DNA from: Stenotrophomonas nitritireducens | GTDB taxonomy: Bacteria; Pseudomonadota; Gammaproteobacteria; Xanthomonadales; Xanthomonadaceae | Length of the DNA stretch: 64,000 nt | Direction of reading: 5' to 3' | Assembly: GCF_001700965.1 (NCBI RefSeq) | Contig: NZ_CP016756.1 | Location: 3,586,501 to 3,650,500, forward strand | In this document: positions 50,151 to 59,669 of the stretch, in pieces | Position numbering within the stretch: the first letter of the stretch is position 1 | How the letters are laid out: each line of letters begins with the position of its first letter | The notes under the pieces: generated by a model | Seen by the model: the letters and a program-made list of their open reading frames with translations, nothing else | Database searches by the model: none | What the model was told of the DNA's origin: nothing | Position numbers and translations under genes: made by a program

Positions 50151-52217
50151 TTAATCCAGCGGTACAAACCGCACTGCAGCACCGCCACCGGCGCCCATCT
50201 GCAACTTGATCCGGTCGTTACTGCCCACGTCGCGCGTCTCGCGGACGAAGGCAAACGGTGCGGTTTGCCAGCTGGCGCCGTCGCCGTCGCGGTAGATCTC
50301 CGCGCGGTAGCGCTTGCCCGCGTCGAGGAAACTCAACGGCACGTCCAGCGCCTGCGGCGTCTCGCTGCCGACGCTGCCGACGAACCATTCCTGGCTGCCA
50401 CGCGCCTTGCGTGCGAAGGTCACGTACTGGCCGACTTCGCCATTCAGTACATGGCTTTCCTCCCAGTCCACCGCCACATCCTTGATGAACTGGAAGGCGT
50501 CAGGGTGCTGCGCGTAGTGCTCGGGCAGGTCAGCCACCATCTGCACCGGGCTGTACAGCACCACGTACAAGGCAAGCTGCTTGGCCAGGGTGCTGCGCAG
50601 GGCCAGGCCGTTGCGGCCCTTCAGGCTGACGATGCCAGGCGTGTAATCCATCGGCCCGCCCAGCATGCGCGTGAACACCAGCGTGGCCTCATGGCCCGGC
50701 GGGTTGGGCGGGTTGCCCCAGGCATTGAATTCCATGCCGCGCGCGCCTTCGCGCGATACCCAGTTGGGGTAGGTGCGGCGCAGGCCGGTGTCCTTGATCG
50801 GCTCGTGCGAGTTGATCGCGATGTGCTTGGCGGCGGCCTGCTGCAGCACGCGCAGGTTGTGGTTGCTCATCCACTGGCCTTCGTGCCATTCGCGGGTGAT
50901 CGGGCCATCGGCCTGATCCTGGCGGTGGATGTCGCCGGCGTCACAGACATAGCCGGTCTTGACCACGTCCACGCCGTTGCGCGCGTACACATCCAGCGCT
51001 GCCGGCAGTTGGCGTTCGTAGTGGCTGACAGCGCACGCGGTTTCGTGGTGGCCGATCAGGTGCACGCCCTTGCCGGCGGCATAGCTGGCAAGCCCGGGCA
51101 GGTCGAAATCCGGCGTGGCGCGGGTGAAGTCGAAGGCCTCGCCATTGGCGAACCAGTCGCCGTCCCAGCCAACGTTCCAGCCTTCCACCAATACGCCGCG
51201 AAAACCATTCTCGGCTGCAAAATCGATGTAGCGGCGGGTATTGGCAGTGGTGGCGCCATGCTTGGGGCCGGTGGCCCAGGTTTCAGTTTCCAGGTGCAGC
51301 GACCACCACACACCCGCATATTTGGCCGGCTTGAACCAGCTTACATCGCCAATCGCGTTGGGCTCGTTGAGGTTGAGGATCAGGCTGGATTCGGCCAGAT
51401 CACCGGCCTTCTCGCCGATGGTGATGGTGCGCCACGGGGTATTGAAGGGCAGGGCGCGCACCACCGGTGCACCGCTGCTGGACGGGGTCAGCGTGGCGTG
51501 CAGGATGTCGCCATCACCGCGAGCCAGGTTCATGCCGGCATAGTCGACCAGCGCGGCTTCATGGATGGAGATATGCAGGCCGTTGTCGCTGCGCAGGGTC
51601 AGCGGGGTCTGGGCGGTGCCGACTTCCTTCAGCGGGGTCTGGTGGTACAGGTATTCCTCGCGGTTCCACTCGAAGGCGGGGATCCACCACGCGGTCGCCG
51701 GGCGGGCCAGAGCGAACTCGGTCAGTTCGGCGTGGATCTGCGCCTGCTTCATGCCTGCCTGCTGCGGGAACTCGTAGCGGAAGCCGATGCCATCGTCGTA
51801 GACGCGGAACACCACATCAAAGCGGCGCTCGTAGTTGCGGCCAGCGCCCGGCTTCTCGGTGAAGCTGGCACGCAGCTCGTTGTAGTGGTTGCGGGTGAGT
51901 CGGCGCTCGCCCCAGGGCTGCTCCCAGGTTTCATCGAAGCTGCGCTGCGACTGGCCGGTCAACGCGACATTGCGCTCCAGGCGGCCATCGCCCAGCAACA
52001 TGCCCAGCCGCGACGGCGCAATCACCGCCTCACCGTTGCGTTCCACGCGGTACGAGGGGCGGCCTTCGTGCTGCGATTCGACGATCACCACCAGGTGCTT
52101 GTCGGGCGAGGTGACGCGCGCCAGGTCGGCGGCGTGGGCCGGCAGGCAGCTGATCAGCAGCAGCGCGAAGGCGGCTTTCAGCGACAGGCGGGCAGGGGTG
52201 GGACGTGTATCGGCCAT
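50151..52217 (-). CDS. GH97 alpha-glucosidase-type glycoside hydrolase, periplasmic
   Basis: 688 residues with signal peptide (ALLLISCLPAHA). N-terminal beta-sandwich, then a TIM barrel with WWSLHLETETWATGPKHG, FRGVLVEGWNVGWDG, the acidic INSHEPIKDTGLRRTYPNW and REGARGMEFNAWG characteristic of GH97 (SusB-like). The HEP and GMEF glutamates point to the calcium-dependent inverting branch that releases glucose from the nonreducing ends of starch fragments; I cannot confirm the mechanism by alignment. It is divergent from the transporter gene across a shared operator. Confidence 0.92.
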   Translation of the reverse strand: MADTRPTPARLSLKAAFALLLISCLPAHAADLARVTSPDKHLVVIVESQHEGRPSYRVERNGEAVIAPSRLGMLLGDGRLERNVALTGQSQRSFDETWEQPWGERRLTRNHYNELRASFTEKPGAGRNYERRFDVVFRVYDDGIGFRYEFPQQAGMKQAQIHAELTEFALARPATAWWIPAFEWNREEYLYHQTPLKEVGTAQTPLTLRSDNGLHISIHEAALVDYAGMNLARGDGDILHATLTPSSSGAPVVRALPFNTPWRTITIGEKAGDLAESSLILNLNEPNAIGDVSWFKPAKYAGVWWSLHLETETWATGPKHGATTANTRRYIDFAAENGFRGVLVEGWNVGWDGDWFANGEAFDFTRATPDFDLPGLASYAAGKGVHLIGHHETACAVSHYERQLPAALDVYARNGVDVVKTGYVCDAGDIHRQDQADGPITREWHEGQWMSNHNLRVLQQAAAKHIAINSHEPIKDTGLRRTYPNWVSREGARGMEFNAWGNPPNPPGHEATLVFTRMLGGPMDYTPGIVSLKGRNGLALRSTLAKQLALYVVLYSPVQMVADLPEHYAQHPDAFQFIKDVAVDWEESHVLNGEVGQYVTFARKARGSQEWFVGSVGSETPQALDVPLSFLDAGKRYRAEIYRDGDGASWQTAPFAFVRETRDVGSNDRIKLQMGAGGGAAVRFVPLD

Positions 52218-52318
52218 GCGGGTCTCAACTCCGGGTTCTGGTCGGCGCGCCGGCCCTGCAGGGCGGCACGTGGCGCCACTATTCCCCGGCGCAGGCCGCC
52301 GTGGGCGCAATGCCGCAT

Positions 52319-52332
52319 TGAATACGTATGCA
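52319..52332. promoter_or_regulatory. Maltose-locus operator between GH97 and transporter genes
   Basis: TGAATACGTATGCA, identical to the site at 44578, lying about 100 bp from both divergent start codons. It probably controls both. Confidence 0.82.
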
Positions 52333-52428
52333 ACGGCGGTGCAGATCACAGGTGCGCCCTCTACCATGGCCGCAGCGCATCCGCGCCCAACCATCGCATC
52401 CGTGATTCCCGGAGGGGGGAAGCGCTTG

Positions 52429-53910
52429 ATGAATAGCAAACCGCAGCTGTCGTTCTGGCAGATCTGGAACATGTGTTTCGGCTTTCTGGGTATCCAGTTC
52501 GGCTTCGCGCTGCAGAACGCCAATGCCAGCCGCATCTTCGAAACGTTGGGCGCGCCGATGGATGCGGTGCCGGGGCTGTGGATCGCCGCACCACTGACCG
52601 GCCTGCTGGTGCAGCCGGTGATCGGCTACCTGTCCGATCGCACCTGGACGCGCTGGGGCCGCCGCCGGCCTTACTTCATGATCGGCGCGGTGCTGACCAC
52701 GCTGGCCCTGCTGGTCATGCCGAACTCGCCGACGCTGTGGATTGCGGCCGGCACGCTCTGGGTGCTGGATGCCTCGATCAATATCTCGATGGAGCCGTTC
52801 CGCGCTTTCGTCGGTGACCAGCTTTCACCCAGGCAGCGCCCGGCCGGGTTCTCGATGCAGAGCTTCTTCATCGGCGTAGGCGCGGTGGTGGCCAGCTTCC
52901 TGCCCTTCATCCTTGCCCACTTCGGCGTGGCCAATACCGCCGGCCCGGGTGAAGTGCCCGATACCGTGCGCTATGCGTTCTATTTCGGTGCGGCGGTGCT
53001 GCTGCTGGCGATGAGCTGGACCGTGTTCAGCACGCGCGAGTACTCACCGGCCGAGCTGGCCAGCTTCGATGACGCCGAGCCGTCGCCGTTGCACGCCGCA
53101 CAGCGTGTGGGTGGTCCGCCGCAGTGGCGCCAGATCGGTCTATGGCTGGGCCTTGGCGTGGTGCTGGCGGTCCTGATCGCGTGGCGGCAAGGCGACCGCA
53201 TGCTCTACGTGCTGGCTGGCCTGTGTGCCAACTACGGTCTATTGCTGGCAGTGGCGCGGGTGCTGCCCGGCACGCATATGCTGGCCACCATCGTCGACGA
53301 CCTGCGCAGCATGCCGGGCACGATGCGGCGCCTGGCCTGGGTGCAGTTCTTTTCCTGGTTCGCGCTGTTTGCGATGTGGATCTACACCACCGCAGCGGTA
53401 GCCGGTACCCATTTCGGCTCTACCGATACGCAGACCGCGGCCTACAACGAAGGCGCAAACTGGGTCGGTGTGCTGTTTGGCGCCTACAACGGTTTCGCCG
53501 CGGTGGCCGCGCTGATCATTCCACTGATGGTGCGTGCCATCGGCCTGCGCTGGAGCCACCTGGTCAATCTGTGGCTGGGTGGGTTGGGGCTGATCTCGCT
53601 GATGCTGATCAAGGATCCGCATTGGCTGCTGCTGTCGATGGTGGGCGTGGGTTTCGCCTGGGCATCGATCCTGTCCTTGCCCTATGCCCTGCTGTCGGAC
53701 AGCGTGCCGGCGGCCAAGATGGGCGTGTACATGGGTATCTTCAATTTCTTCATCGTGATACCGCAGTTGGTCGCGGCCAGCGCGCTGGGCTTCGCCCTGC
53801 GCAACTGGCTGGGCGGTGACCCCATCCACGTGCTGGTGCTGGGTGGTTGCAGCCTGTTCGTGGCCGGGCTGTGTGTATTGCGGGTTCCGTCGCAACAGGA
53901 GGTGGTGTGA
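52429..53910 (+). CDS. Inner-membrane sugar transporter of the MFS/GPH (SLC45-like) type
   Basis: 493 residues with 12 predicted hydrophobic segments. Motifs GLWIAAPLTGLLVQPVIGYLSDRTWTRWGRRRPY (loop 2-3 of MFS) and NISMEPFRAFVGDQL are typical of SLC45-like sucrose/maltose proton symporters. GGAGGGGGGA stands about 9 nt before the ATG at 52429. It ends in TGATG, where the downstream amylase gene begins, so the two are translationally coupled. Role: moves maltose or maltodextrin to the cytoplasm for the alpha-glucosidase. Confidence 0.9.
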   Translation: MNSKPQLSFWQIWNMCFGFLGIQFGFALQNANASRIFETLGAPMDAVPGLWIAAPLTGLLVQPVIGYLSDRTWTRWGRRRPYFMIGAVLTTLALLVMPNSPTLWIAAGTLWVLDASINISMEPFRAFVGDQLSPRQRPAGFSMQSFFIGVGAVVASFLPFILAHFGVANTAGPGEVPDTVRYAFYFGAAVLLLAMSWTVFSTREYSPAELASFDDAEPSPLHAAQRVGGPPQWRQIGLWLGLGVVLAVLIAWRQGDRMLYVLAGLCANYGLLLAVARVLPGTHMLATIVDDLRSMPGTMRRLAWVQFFSWFALFAMWIYTTAAVAGTHFGSTDTQTAAYNEGANWVGVLFGAYNGFAAVAALIIPLMVRAIGLRWSHLVNLWLGGLGLISLMLIKDPHWLLLSMVGVGFAWASILSLPYALLSDSVPAAKMGVYMGIFNFFIVIPQLVAASALGFALRNWLGGDPIHVLVLGGCSLFVAGLCVLRVPSQQEVV

Positions 53911-55625
53911 TGCGTAGTCGTTTGGCAACAGCGGTGGGTCTGGCCTTGGTGGCGGGTACGGCTTTGGCCGGAAACCGGCCGGAGTACATCGGCACCACCG
54001 AGCCGTTTGCCAGTGACGCGGTGTACTTCGTGGTCACCGACCGTTTCGTCAATGGCGACGTCAGCAATGATCACCGCGATCAGGGCGGCGAGCATCCAAC
54101 CTTCGATATTCCGGTGCCATGCCCGGACAAGGTCGACGGCAACATCGGCTACCTCGGCGGTGACTTCAAGGGCGTGCTGGACAACGCCGACTACATCCGC
54201 AATCTCGGCTTTGGTGCGGTGTGGATCACGCCCATCATCGACAACCCCGACCAGGCCTTCACCGGCAGCAAGCCGATCAGCTGCACCAGCACACTGACCG
54301 ACCGTGGCAAGACCGGCTACCACGGCTACTGGGGCATCAACTTCTACAAGCTGGACGAGCACCTGCCCAGCGTTGATCTGGATTTCGCCGGGCTGACCAA
54401 GGGCCTGCACGACGCCAAGCTGAAGGTGGTGCTGGATATCGTCGGCAACCACGGCTCGCCGGCTTGGACCATGCCCAAGCGCCAGCCGCAGTTCGGGCAG
54501 ATCTTCGACAAGGACGGCAAGCTGATCGCCGACCACCAGAACCTGGCGCCGGACAAGCTCGACCCGAAGCACAACCCGCTGCACGCGTTCTACAACAACA
54601 TCGGCCCGGTCGATGGCAGCAAGGGCTCGATCTTTGACGGCAACCTGGCCGAGCTGTCGGATTTCAACGAGCACAACCCGGCAGTGATGAACTATCTGGT
54701 TGGCGCCTACCTGCAATGGACGGCACAGGGTGTGGACGCCCTGCGCATCGACACCATCGGTTGGCTGCCGCACCCGTGGTGGCATGAATTCGTGCAGCGC
54801 ATCCGTGCCGAGCACCCGGGCATGTTCATGTTCGGCGAAGCCTTCGACTATGACGCGGCCAAGATTGCCGAGCACACCTGGCCGTCGAACGCGAATGTCA
54901 GCGTGCTTGATTTCCCACTGCGTGGCGCCTTGTCATCGGTGTTCGGCAAGGAGCAGAAGGGCTTTGAAGCCCTGGCCGAACCGCTGCATCTGAGTGGTGG
55001 CCCGTATGCGAATCCATACGCATTGATGAGCTTCTACGACAACCACGACATGGCGCGCCTGGACGCCAGCGATGCCGGCTTCATCGATGCGCACAACTGG
55101 CTGTTCACCGCACGCGGTATTCCGGTGCTTTATTACGGCTCGGAAACTGGCTTCATGCGCGGCCGTGCCGAGCATGCCGGCAACCGTGCCTATTTCGGCC
55201 AGCAGCGTGTGGATGCTGCAGGGCAGAGTCCGATCTTCGCGCCCCTGCAGCGCATCGCCAAACTGCGCGAAGCAACGCCCGCATTGCAGCGCGGCCTGCA
55301 GGTCAACGAGCGTTTGCAGGGCGACGAGGCGGTGTTCTACCGCGTGCTGCAGCTGGGCGATACCGCGCAGACGGTGTTGGTGTTGTTGAACAAGGGCGAT
55401 GCGGCGCACACGTTCGAAGTGAGCCGTTACCTGCAGGGCGGGCAGTGGCGTGATGCATTGGATGGCGGCAGCGTAAAGGTGAAGCGCATGCTGAAGGCCG
55501 AGGTGCCGGCACACGGCGTCAAGGTGTTCGTGCTCGATGCGCAGGTGAATCAGAGCGAGTTGCAGGCGCAGCTGGATGCGGCGATGGCGGATCAGATCGC
55601 GCGGGATAAACGATTGGCGCAATAA
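53910..55625 (+). CDS. Periplasmic GH13 alpha-amylase
   Basis: 571 residues with signal peptide (MRSRLATAVGLALVAGTALA). Catalytic residues: nucleophile D281 in VDALRIDTIGW, acid E310 in FMFGEAFD, D380 in YDNHD. Two cysteines near 71 and 125 suit an exported enzyme. The N-terminal YFVVTDRFVNGD resembles cyclomaltodextrinase or CGTase-like periplasmic amylases that trim imported dextrins. It overlaps the transporter stop codon by one base. Confidence 0.93.
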   Translation: MRSRLATAVGLALVAGTALAGNRPEYIGTTEPFASDAVYFVVTDRFVNGDVSNDHRDQGGEHPTFDIPVPCPDKVDGNIGYLGGDFKGVLDNADYIRNLGFGAVWITPIIDNPDQAFTGSKPISCTSTLTDRGKTGYHGYWGINFYKLDEHLPSVDLDFAGLTKGLHDAKLKVVLDIVGNHGSPAWTMPKRQPQFGQIFDKDGKLIADHQNLAPDKLDPKHNPLHAFYNNIGPVDGSKGSIFDGNLAELSDFNEHNPAVMNYLVGAYLQWTAQGVDALRIDTIGWLPHPWWHEFVQRIRAEHPGMFMFGEAFDYDAAKIAEHTWPSNANVSVLDFPLRGALSSVFGKEQKGFEALAEPLHLSGGPYANPYALMSFYDNHDMARLDASDAGFIDAHNWLFTARGIPVLYYGSETGFMRGRAEHAGNRAYFGQQRVDAAGQSPIFAPLQRIAKLREATPALQRGLQVNERLQGDEAVFYRVLQLGDTAQTVLVLLNKGDAAHTFEVSRYLQGGQWRDALDGGSVKVKRMLKAEVPAHGVKVFVLDAQVNQSELQAQLDAAMADQIARDKRLAQ

Positions 55626-55940
55626 CGCCCGCTTGAGCCCCTCTCCCGCCTGCGGGAGAGGGGTTGGGGTGAGGGCAGCTTCAGCTTCGCGCCAAAAGCC
55701 ACCCCTCCCCAACCCTCCCCTTTGCTACGCAAAAGGGAGGGGGCTGATTGCGGCGAGCGTTCGGCTTTGCTGGTCTCCCTTCGCGGCGAGCCGCAGGTTT
55801 TGCTTGTCTCCCTCCCTTTGCCGCAGGCAAGGGGAGGGTCGGGGAGGGGGAGCTCTTGCTTCTGCCTCCCGCTCCCGCCTTTGCGACGCCACCAGCCCCA
55901 CCCGCTACAATCCGCCCCTAGGCATTCCCGGCGGCATCGC
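55626..55940. repeat. REP cluster between the amylase and SseB-like genes
   Basis: Three class-D elements, at 55637-55677, 55702-55741 (inverted) and 55809-55850, fill most of this 315-bp gap. No gene is seen. Confidence 0.87.
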
Positions 55941-56321
55941 ATGAACCAGCTTCCCCCACAGACCCCCATCGAAACCCTGTTGCAGACCGCAATGGACGGC
56001 AAACTGCCGATCCGCGCCTTCATGCAGGCCTTCGTGGCGTCCGAGGTGGTGCTGCTGACCGGTAGCCTGGTCACGCCTGACGGCAGCGGTTTTGATCCAC
56101 TGCTGTTCGACAAACAGGGCGTGCTGCATGTGGCGGTGTTCACCGATATGGCGCGGGTTGGTTTCCACCAGCAACAGGCCCCGCACAACATCCGCATGCT
56201 GATGCTGGAGGTGTTGCGGCGGGTGCCCGGCGGCTACGGCGTGGTGATCAACCCCGGCACGCCGCTGGGGTTTGAAATCTCGCCATCGGGCGTGGGCGAG
56301 ATCCTCAAGGATTTCACCTGA
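55941..56321 (+). CDS. SseB-family protein
   Basis: 126 residues beginning MNQLPPQTPIETLLQTAMDG, with LLTGSLVTPDGSGFDPLLFDKQGVLHVAVFTDMARV and GYGVVINPGTPLGFEISPSGV, the N-terminal SseB domain (PF07179). Cytoplasmic. The role of SseB domains outside type III secretion is unclear, and there is no secretion locus here. Confidence 0.85.
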   Translation: MNQLPPQTPIETLLQTAMDGKLPIRAFMQAFVASEVVLLTGSLVTPDGSGFDPLLFDKQGVLHVAVFTDMARVGFHQQQAPHNIRMLMLEVLRRVPGGYGVVINPGTPLGFEISPSGVGEILKDFT

Positions 56322-56352
56322 TAGAACCGCGGTCCCGGCTACGCGAACACCT

Positions 56353-56465
56353 GTAGCCCGGGTAAGCGCAGCACACCCGGGGCCTGTGCCTGATTGCGCG
56401 CGTGGTTGCCGGTTTCAATTGGATCGTCCTGCTTTCCCCGGGTGCGCTGCGCTTACCCGGGCTAC
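56353..56465. repeat. Inverted pair of class-C REPs
   Basis: GTAGCCCGGGTAAGCGCAGCACACCCGGGG at 56353-56382 faces its inverted copy at about 56437-56465, between the convergent sseB-like and lacI-type genes. Confidence 0.87.
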
Positions 56466-56490
56466 GGGGCGAGCCGCACTTCGCTGTGGC

Positions 56491-57525
56491 TCAGCCGCGA
56501 CGCGAAGACTCGCGCACCACCAGCTTCACCGGAATGGTCAGCCCTTCCACGGCTTCACCGGCAATCAGGCCCAGCAGCTTGTCGACCAGCAGCTGGCCGG
56601 CCTGCTTGGTGTCCTGCTGCACCGTGGTCAGCGCCGGCGATACCGAGGCTGCCAGCGGAATATCATCAAACCCGGTCACCGCGATGTCCTGCGGCACCTG
56701 CAAGCCACGTTCGCGCAGGGCGCGCAAGGCACCAATGGCGATCAGGTCGCTGGCCGCGCAGATCGCATCAAACGCCATGCCTTGATCCAACAGCGCCAGG
56801 CAGGCGGCATGACCGGATTCCTCGGTGGTGATGGCATCGTGCTGCAGGCGCGCATCCGGCGTCAGCCCGCGGTCGCGCAGTGCCTGCACGTGGCCACGGT
56901 AGCGCTCTTCGAATTCCGGGTAGTGGCTGGAAGCATGGCCCAGGAAAGCGATGCGCCGGCAGCCCTGCTCAAGCAGGTGCGCGGTGATGTCGTAGCCGCC
57001 CTGGAAATTGTCGCTGCCCACCGACACCCCCGGCTGGCCGGGCAGGGCGGCGCCCCAACGTACGAAATGAGTGCCTTGCTCGACCAGCCGCTGCAGGCGC
57101 TCCACCGACTCGTGGTAGTCGCCATAACCCAGCAGGATGATGCCGTCGGCCTTGTTGCTGTCCTCGAAATCGGCGTGCCAGTCGCTGGAAAGCTGCTGGA
57201 AGGACACCAGCAGGTCGCGCCCATGCAGGGCGCAGGCGCGGGTGATCGAGCCCAGCATCGAGTGGAAGAACGGGTTGATCAGCGAATCGTCCGGGGTCGG
57301 GTCCTCGAAGAACAGCAGGGCCAGCGTGCCGGATTGCTGGCAGCGCAGGCTGGAGGCGTTCTTGTCGACCTTGTAGTTCAGCTGCCGGGCGATATCCAGG
57401 ATGCGCTGGCGGGTCTCGGCGTTGACCATCGGGCTGCCGCGCAGCGCTCGCGACACGGTGGGCTGCGAAACGCCCGCCATGTGTGCGATATCCAATGAGG
57501 TGGCTTTGCCCTTGATGACCATCAT
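56491..57525 (-). CDS. LacI-family regulator of the maltose locus
   Basis: 344 residues. HTH: TSLDIAHMAGVSQPTVSRALRGS, then the hinge ILDIARQLNYKVDKNASSLR. The periplasmic-binding-like domain ends with the dimer part TIPVKLVVRESSRRG. The start at 57525 (MMVIKG) fits; ATG at 57534 is possible. By position it is the likely reader of the three ATACGTAT operators; LacI proteins bind such palindromes with a central CG. No copy of the operator was found at its own promoter. Confidence 0.92.
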   Translation of the reverse strand: MMVIKGKATSLDIAHMAGVSQPTVSRALRGSPMVNAETRQRILDIARQLNYKVDKNASSLRCQQSGTLALLFFEDPTPDDSLINPFFHSMLGSITRACALHGRDLLVSFQQLSSDWHADFEDSNKADGIILLGYGDYHESVERLQRLVEQGTHFVRWGAALPGQPGVSVGSDNFQGGYDITAHLLEQGCRRIAFLGHASSHYPEFEERYRGHVQALRDRGLTPDARLQHDAITTEESGHAACLALLDQGMAFDAICAASDLIAIGALRALRERGLQVPQDIAVTGFDDIPLAASVSPALTTVQQDTKQAGQLLVDKLLGLIAGEAVEGLTIPVKLVVRESSRRG

Positions 57526-57687
57526 GCCTGGCATTGTGAAGACGTCGGGCATGATGCCATGCGCCACCCGGGACGGGGGATGGACGCGGCTCCGCGAGCC
57601 CGGCCAGGGCGCGGGCGGGCGCTGCCGCAGGGCTGCTCCAGGCGATTCAGGATCAGCGCAAGCCTTACGTGCCAAGGCATTCGCGGA

Positions 57688-57719
57688 TTGACTGATATCT
57701 GTCGCGGGAACGATATAAT
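57688..57719 (+). promoter_or_regulatory. Probable ssb promoter
   Basis: TTGACT at 57688-57693 and TATAAT at 57714-57719 stand 20 bp apart, longer than the ideal 17, about 55 bp before the ssb ATG. A good -10 with a displaced -35. Confidence 0.6.
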
Positions 57720-57774
57720 GCGTGGGCTATTGCCCGCATCCGGCGGGTGGACCCCAACGGAAGAGTAGGAACCT

Positions 57775-58332
57775 ATGGCCCGCGGCATCAATAAAGTCAT
57801 CCTCGTCGGCAATCTCGGCAACGACCCGGACACCAAGTACACCCAGGCCGGCATGGCGATCACCCGTATCAGCCTGGCCACCACCAGCGTGCGCAAGGAC
57901 AAGGACGGCAACCAGCAGGAGCGTACCGAATGGCACCGCGTGGTGTTCTTCGGCAAGCTCGGCGAGATCGCCGGTGAATACCTGCGCAAGGGCAGCTCGG
58001 TCTATGTCGAAGGCGAACTGCGCTACGACAAGTACACCGGCCAGGACGGTGTGGAGAAGTACACCACCGACATCGTCGCCAACGAAATGCAGATGCTCGG
58101 CGGCCGTGGTGAAGGCGGCGGCGGTGGCGGCGGCATGGGCGGCGATCGTCCGCAGCGCCAGCAGGCCCCGCGTCAGCAGCAGGGCGGCGGCCAGGGCGGT
58201 TACGGCAACCAGGACCAGGGCGGCGGCGGTGGCTACGGCGGCGGTCAGCGCCAGCAGCAGCGCCAGGCCCCCCCGCAGCAGCAGTCGGCTCCGCCGATGG
58301 ACGACTTCGCGGACGACGATATCCCGTTCTAA
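57775..58332 (+). CDS. ssb: Single-stranded DNA-binding protein
   Basis: 185 residues. The OB-fold domain (1 to about 110) starts [19 protein letters not shown] and contains [25 protein letters not shown] Gly/Gln-rich linker follows, and the C-terminal acidic tip is DFADDDIPF, which docks repair and replication partners. TAGGAA precedes the ATG. A strong terminator follows. Confidence 0.97.
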   Translation: MARGINKVILVGNLGNDPDTKYTQAGMAITRISLATTSVRKDKDGNQQERTEWHRVVFFGKLGEIAGEYLRKGSSVYVEGELRYDKYTGQDGVEKYTTDIVANEMQMLGGRGEGGGGGGGMGGDRPQRQQAPRQQQGGGQGGYGNQDQGGGGGYGGGQRQQQRQAPPQQQSAPPMDDFADDDIPF

Positions 58333-58365
58333 GACACCCATCGGTGTTGGTGAAGTGGATTAACG

Positions 58366-58395
58366 AAAAGCCCCGTTTTACGGGGCTTTTTTTTT
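58366..58395 (+). terminator. Rho-independent terminator of ssb
   Basis: AAAAGCCCCG-TTTTA-CGGGGCTTTT with a further T-run to about 58395. Confidence 0.95.
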
Positions 58396-58414
58396 GTCCC
58401 GATGATTCTTCCAT

Positions 58415-58585
58415 TCAACGTGCCATTGCTTTGCAGGACGCGCAGGCCGCATCGAGTGCGACAACAGCGCGGTCGCGCTCCAGGCGCTTGTCCATGGTCT
58501 TCCGCAGCTCGTTGAATTCAAAGGTCCAGCCGGCGGCCCAGCCGCCGCGCAGATAGCGCGCTGCCATCTTCTTGCGGCATTCCAT
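58415..58585 (-). CDS. Possible small hypothetical protein
   Basis: 56 residues, MECRKKMAARYLRGGW followed by a charged stretch (TMDKRLERDRAVVAL) and two cysteines near the end. Codon use is GC-rich at third positions, which supports coding. A GTG three codons upstream could also start it. No family recognised. Confidence 0.4.
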   Translation of the reverse strand: MECRKKMAARYLRGGWAAGWTFEFNELRKTMDKRLERDRAVVALDAACASCKAMAR

Positions 58586-58745
58586 CAACGACACGCAGCA
58601 GCGGGCGCGGCAGACGTTGTGCCGCGCAGCATGGTTTCTTCGTGCACCGCGTCTTGCAAAAAATTGATTCCCTCCTTTATGGTGCAATCGATTGCATTGC
58701 TGCGAATCGTCAGCGTTTGTTACCGGCTGGGAGGCCGGAAGGTGG

Positions 58746-59642
58746 ATGTCCATCCATTCGATCGAACCCGCACCGGCCCCGGTGCTCACGCGGCGCGATG
58801 CGCTGCGCATTGCTGTCGCCGGTAGCCTTGGCCTGGGTGTGGCGGGTGTGCTGCCTGCGTTTGCCGCCACCGCGCCGCTCAAAGGCAACCTCAAGCATTC
58901 CGTTGCCCGCTGGACGTTCCCGCAGCAGTCGGTTGCCCAGCTCTGCAGGACGGTGAGGGACATCGGTTTTGCCGCCATCGACCTGGTGGGCCCGGAGGAT
59001 TGGCCCACGCTGAAGGCCAATGGCGTGTACAGCTCGATGTGCAACGGGGCGGAGATGGGCCTGGACAAGGGCTTCGCCGGCAGCCAGTTCCACGACCAAC
59101 TGGTGCAGCGCTACACGCGGCACATCGATCTGGTGGCCGATGCCGGCTACCGCAACCTGATCTGCTTTTCCGGCAATCGCAACGGCATGGACCCGCAGGA
59201 AGGCATGGCCAATGCCGAAGCGGGACTCAAGCGCATCCTCGGGCATGCGGAGAAGCGCGGCGTGGTGTTGGTGATGGAGTTGTTGAACTCCAAGGTCGAT
59301 CACCGCGATTACCTGTGCGACAACTCCGCATGGGGCGTGGAGCTGTGCCGGCGGCTCGGGTCGGACAATTTTGGCCTGCTATACGACATCTATCACATGC
59401 AGATCATGGAGGGCGACATCATCGCCACCATCGGCAAGCATCATGCCTGCTTCAAGCACTACCACACCGCGGGCGTGCCTGGCCGGCACGAGATCGGTGA
59501 CCAGCAGGAACTGCACTATCCCGCCATCTGTCGCGCGATCCGCGACACCGGTTTCGAAGGGTATCTGGCGCAGGAATTCATGCCTGCCGCACCAGATCCC
59601 ATCAACTCGCTGCGCGAGGCCATCCGCCTCTGCGACGTCTGA
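58746..59642 (+). CDS. Hydroxypyruvate-isomerase-like TIM-barrel protein with Tat signal
   Basis: 298 residues. A twin-arginine leader (LTRRDALRIAVAGSLGLGVAGVLPAFAAT) precedes an AP-endonuclease-2-type TIM barrel with VVLVMELLNSKVDHRDYLC, FGLLYDIYHMQIMEGD and HYHTAGVPGRHEIGDQQ. These resemble hydroxypyruvate isomerase metal-site residues (Glu, Asp, His). The Tat signal places it in the periplasm, unlike cytosolic Hyi. It heads the GMC-dehydrogenase cluster and may isomerise or cleave a 3-keto sugar. GGAAGG precedes the ATG. Confidence 0.85.
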   Translation: MSIHSIEPAPAPVLTRRDALRIAVAGSLGLGVAGVLPAFAATAPLKGNLKHSVARWTFPQQSVAQLCRTVRDIGFAAIDLVGPEDWPTLKANGVYSSMCNGAEMGLDKGFAGSQFHDQLVQRYTRHIDLVADAGYRNLICFSGNRNGMDPQEGMANAEAGLKRILGHAEKRGVVLVMELLNSKVDHRDYLCDNSAWGVELCRRLGSDNFGLLYDIYHMQIMEGDIIATIGKHHACFKHYHTAGVPGRHEIGDQQELHYPAICRAIRDTGFEGYLAQEFMPAAPDPINSLREAIRLCDV

Positions 59643-59669
59643 AACGCTATCCACCCAGGTGAAATACCC

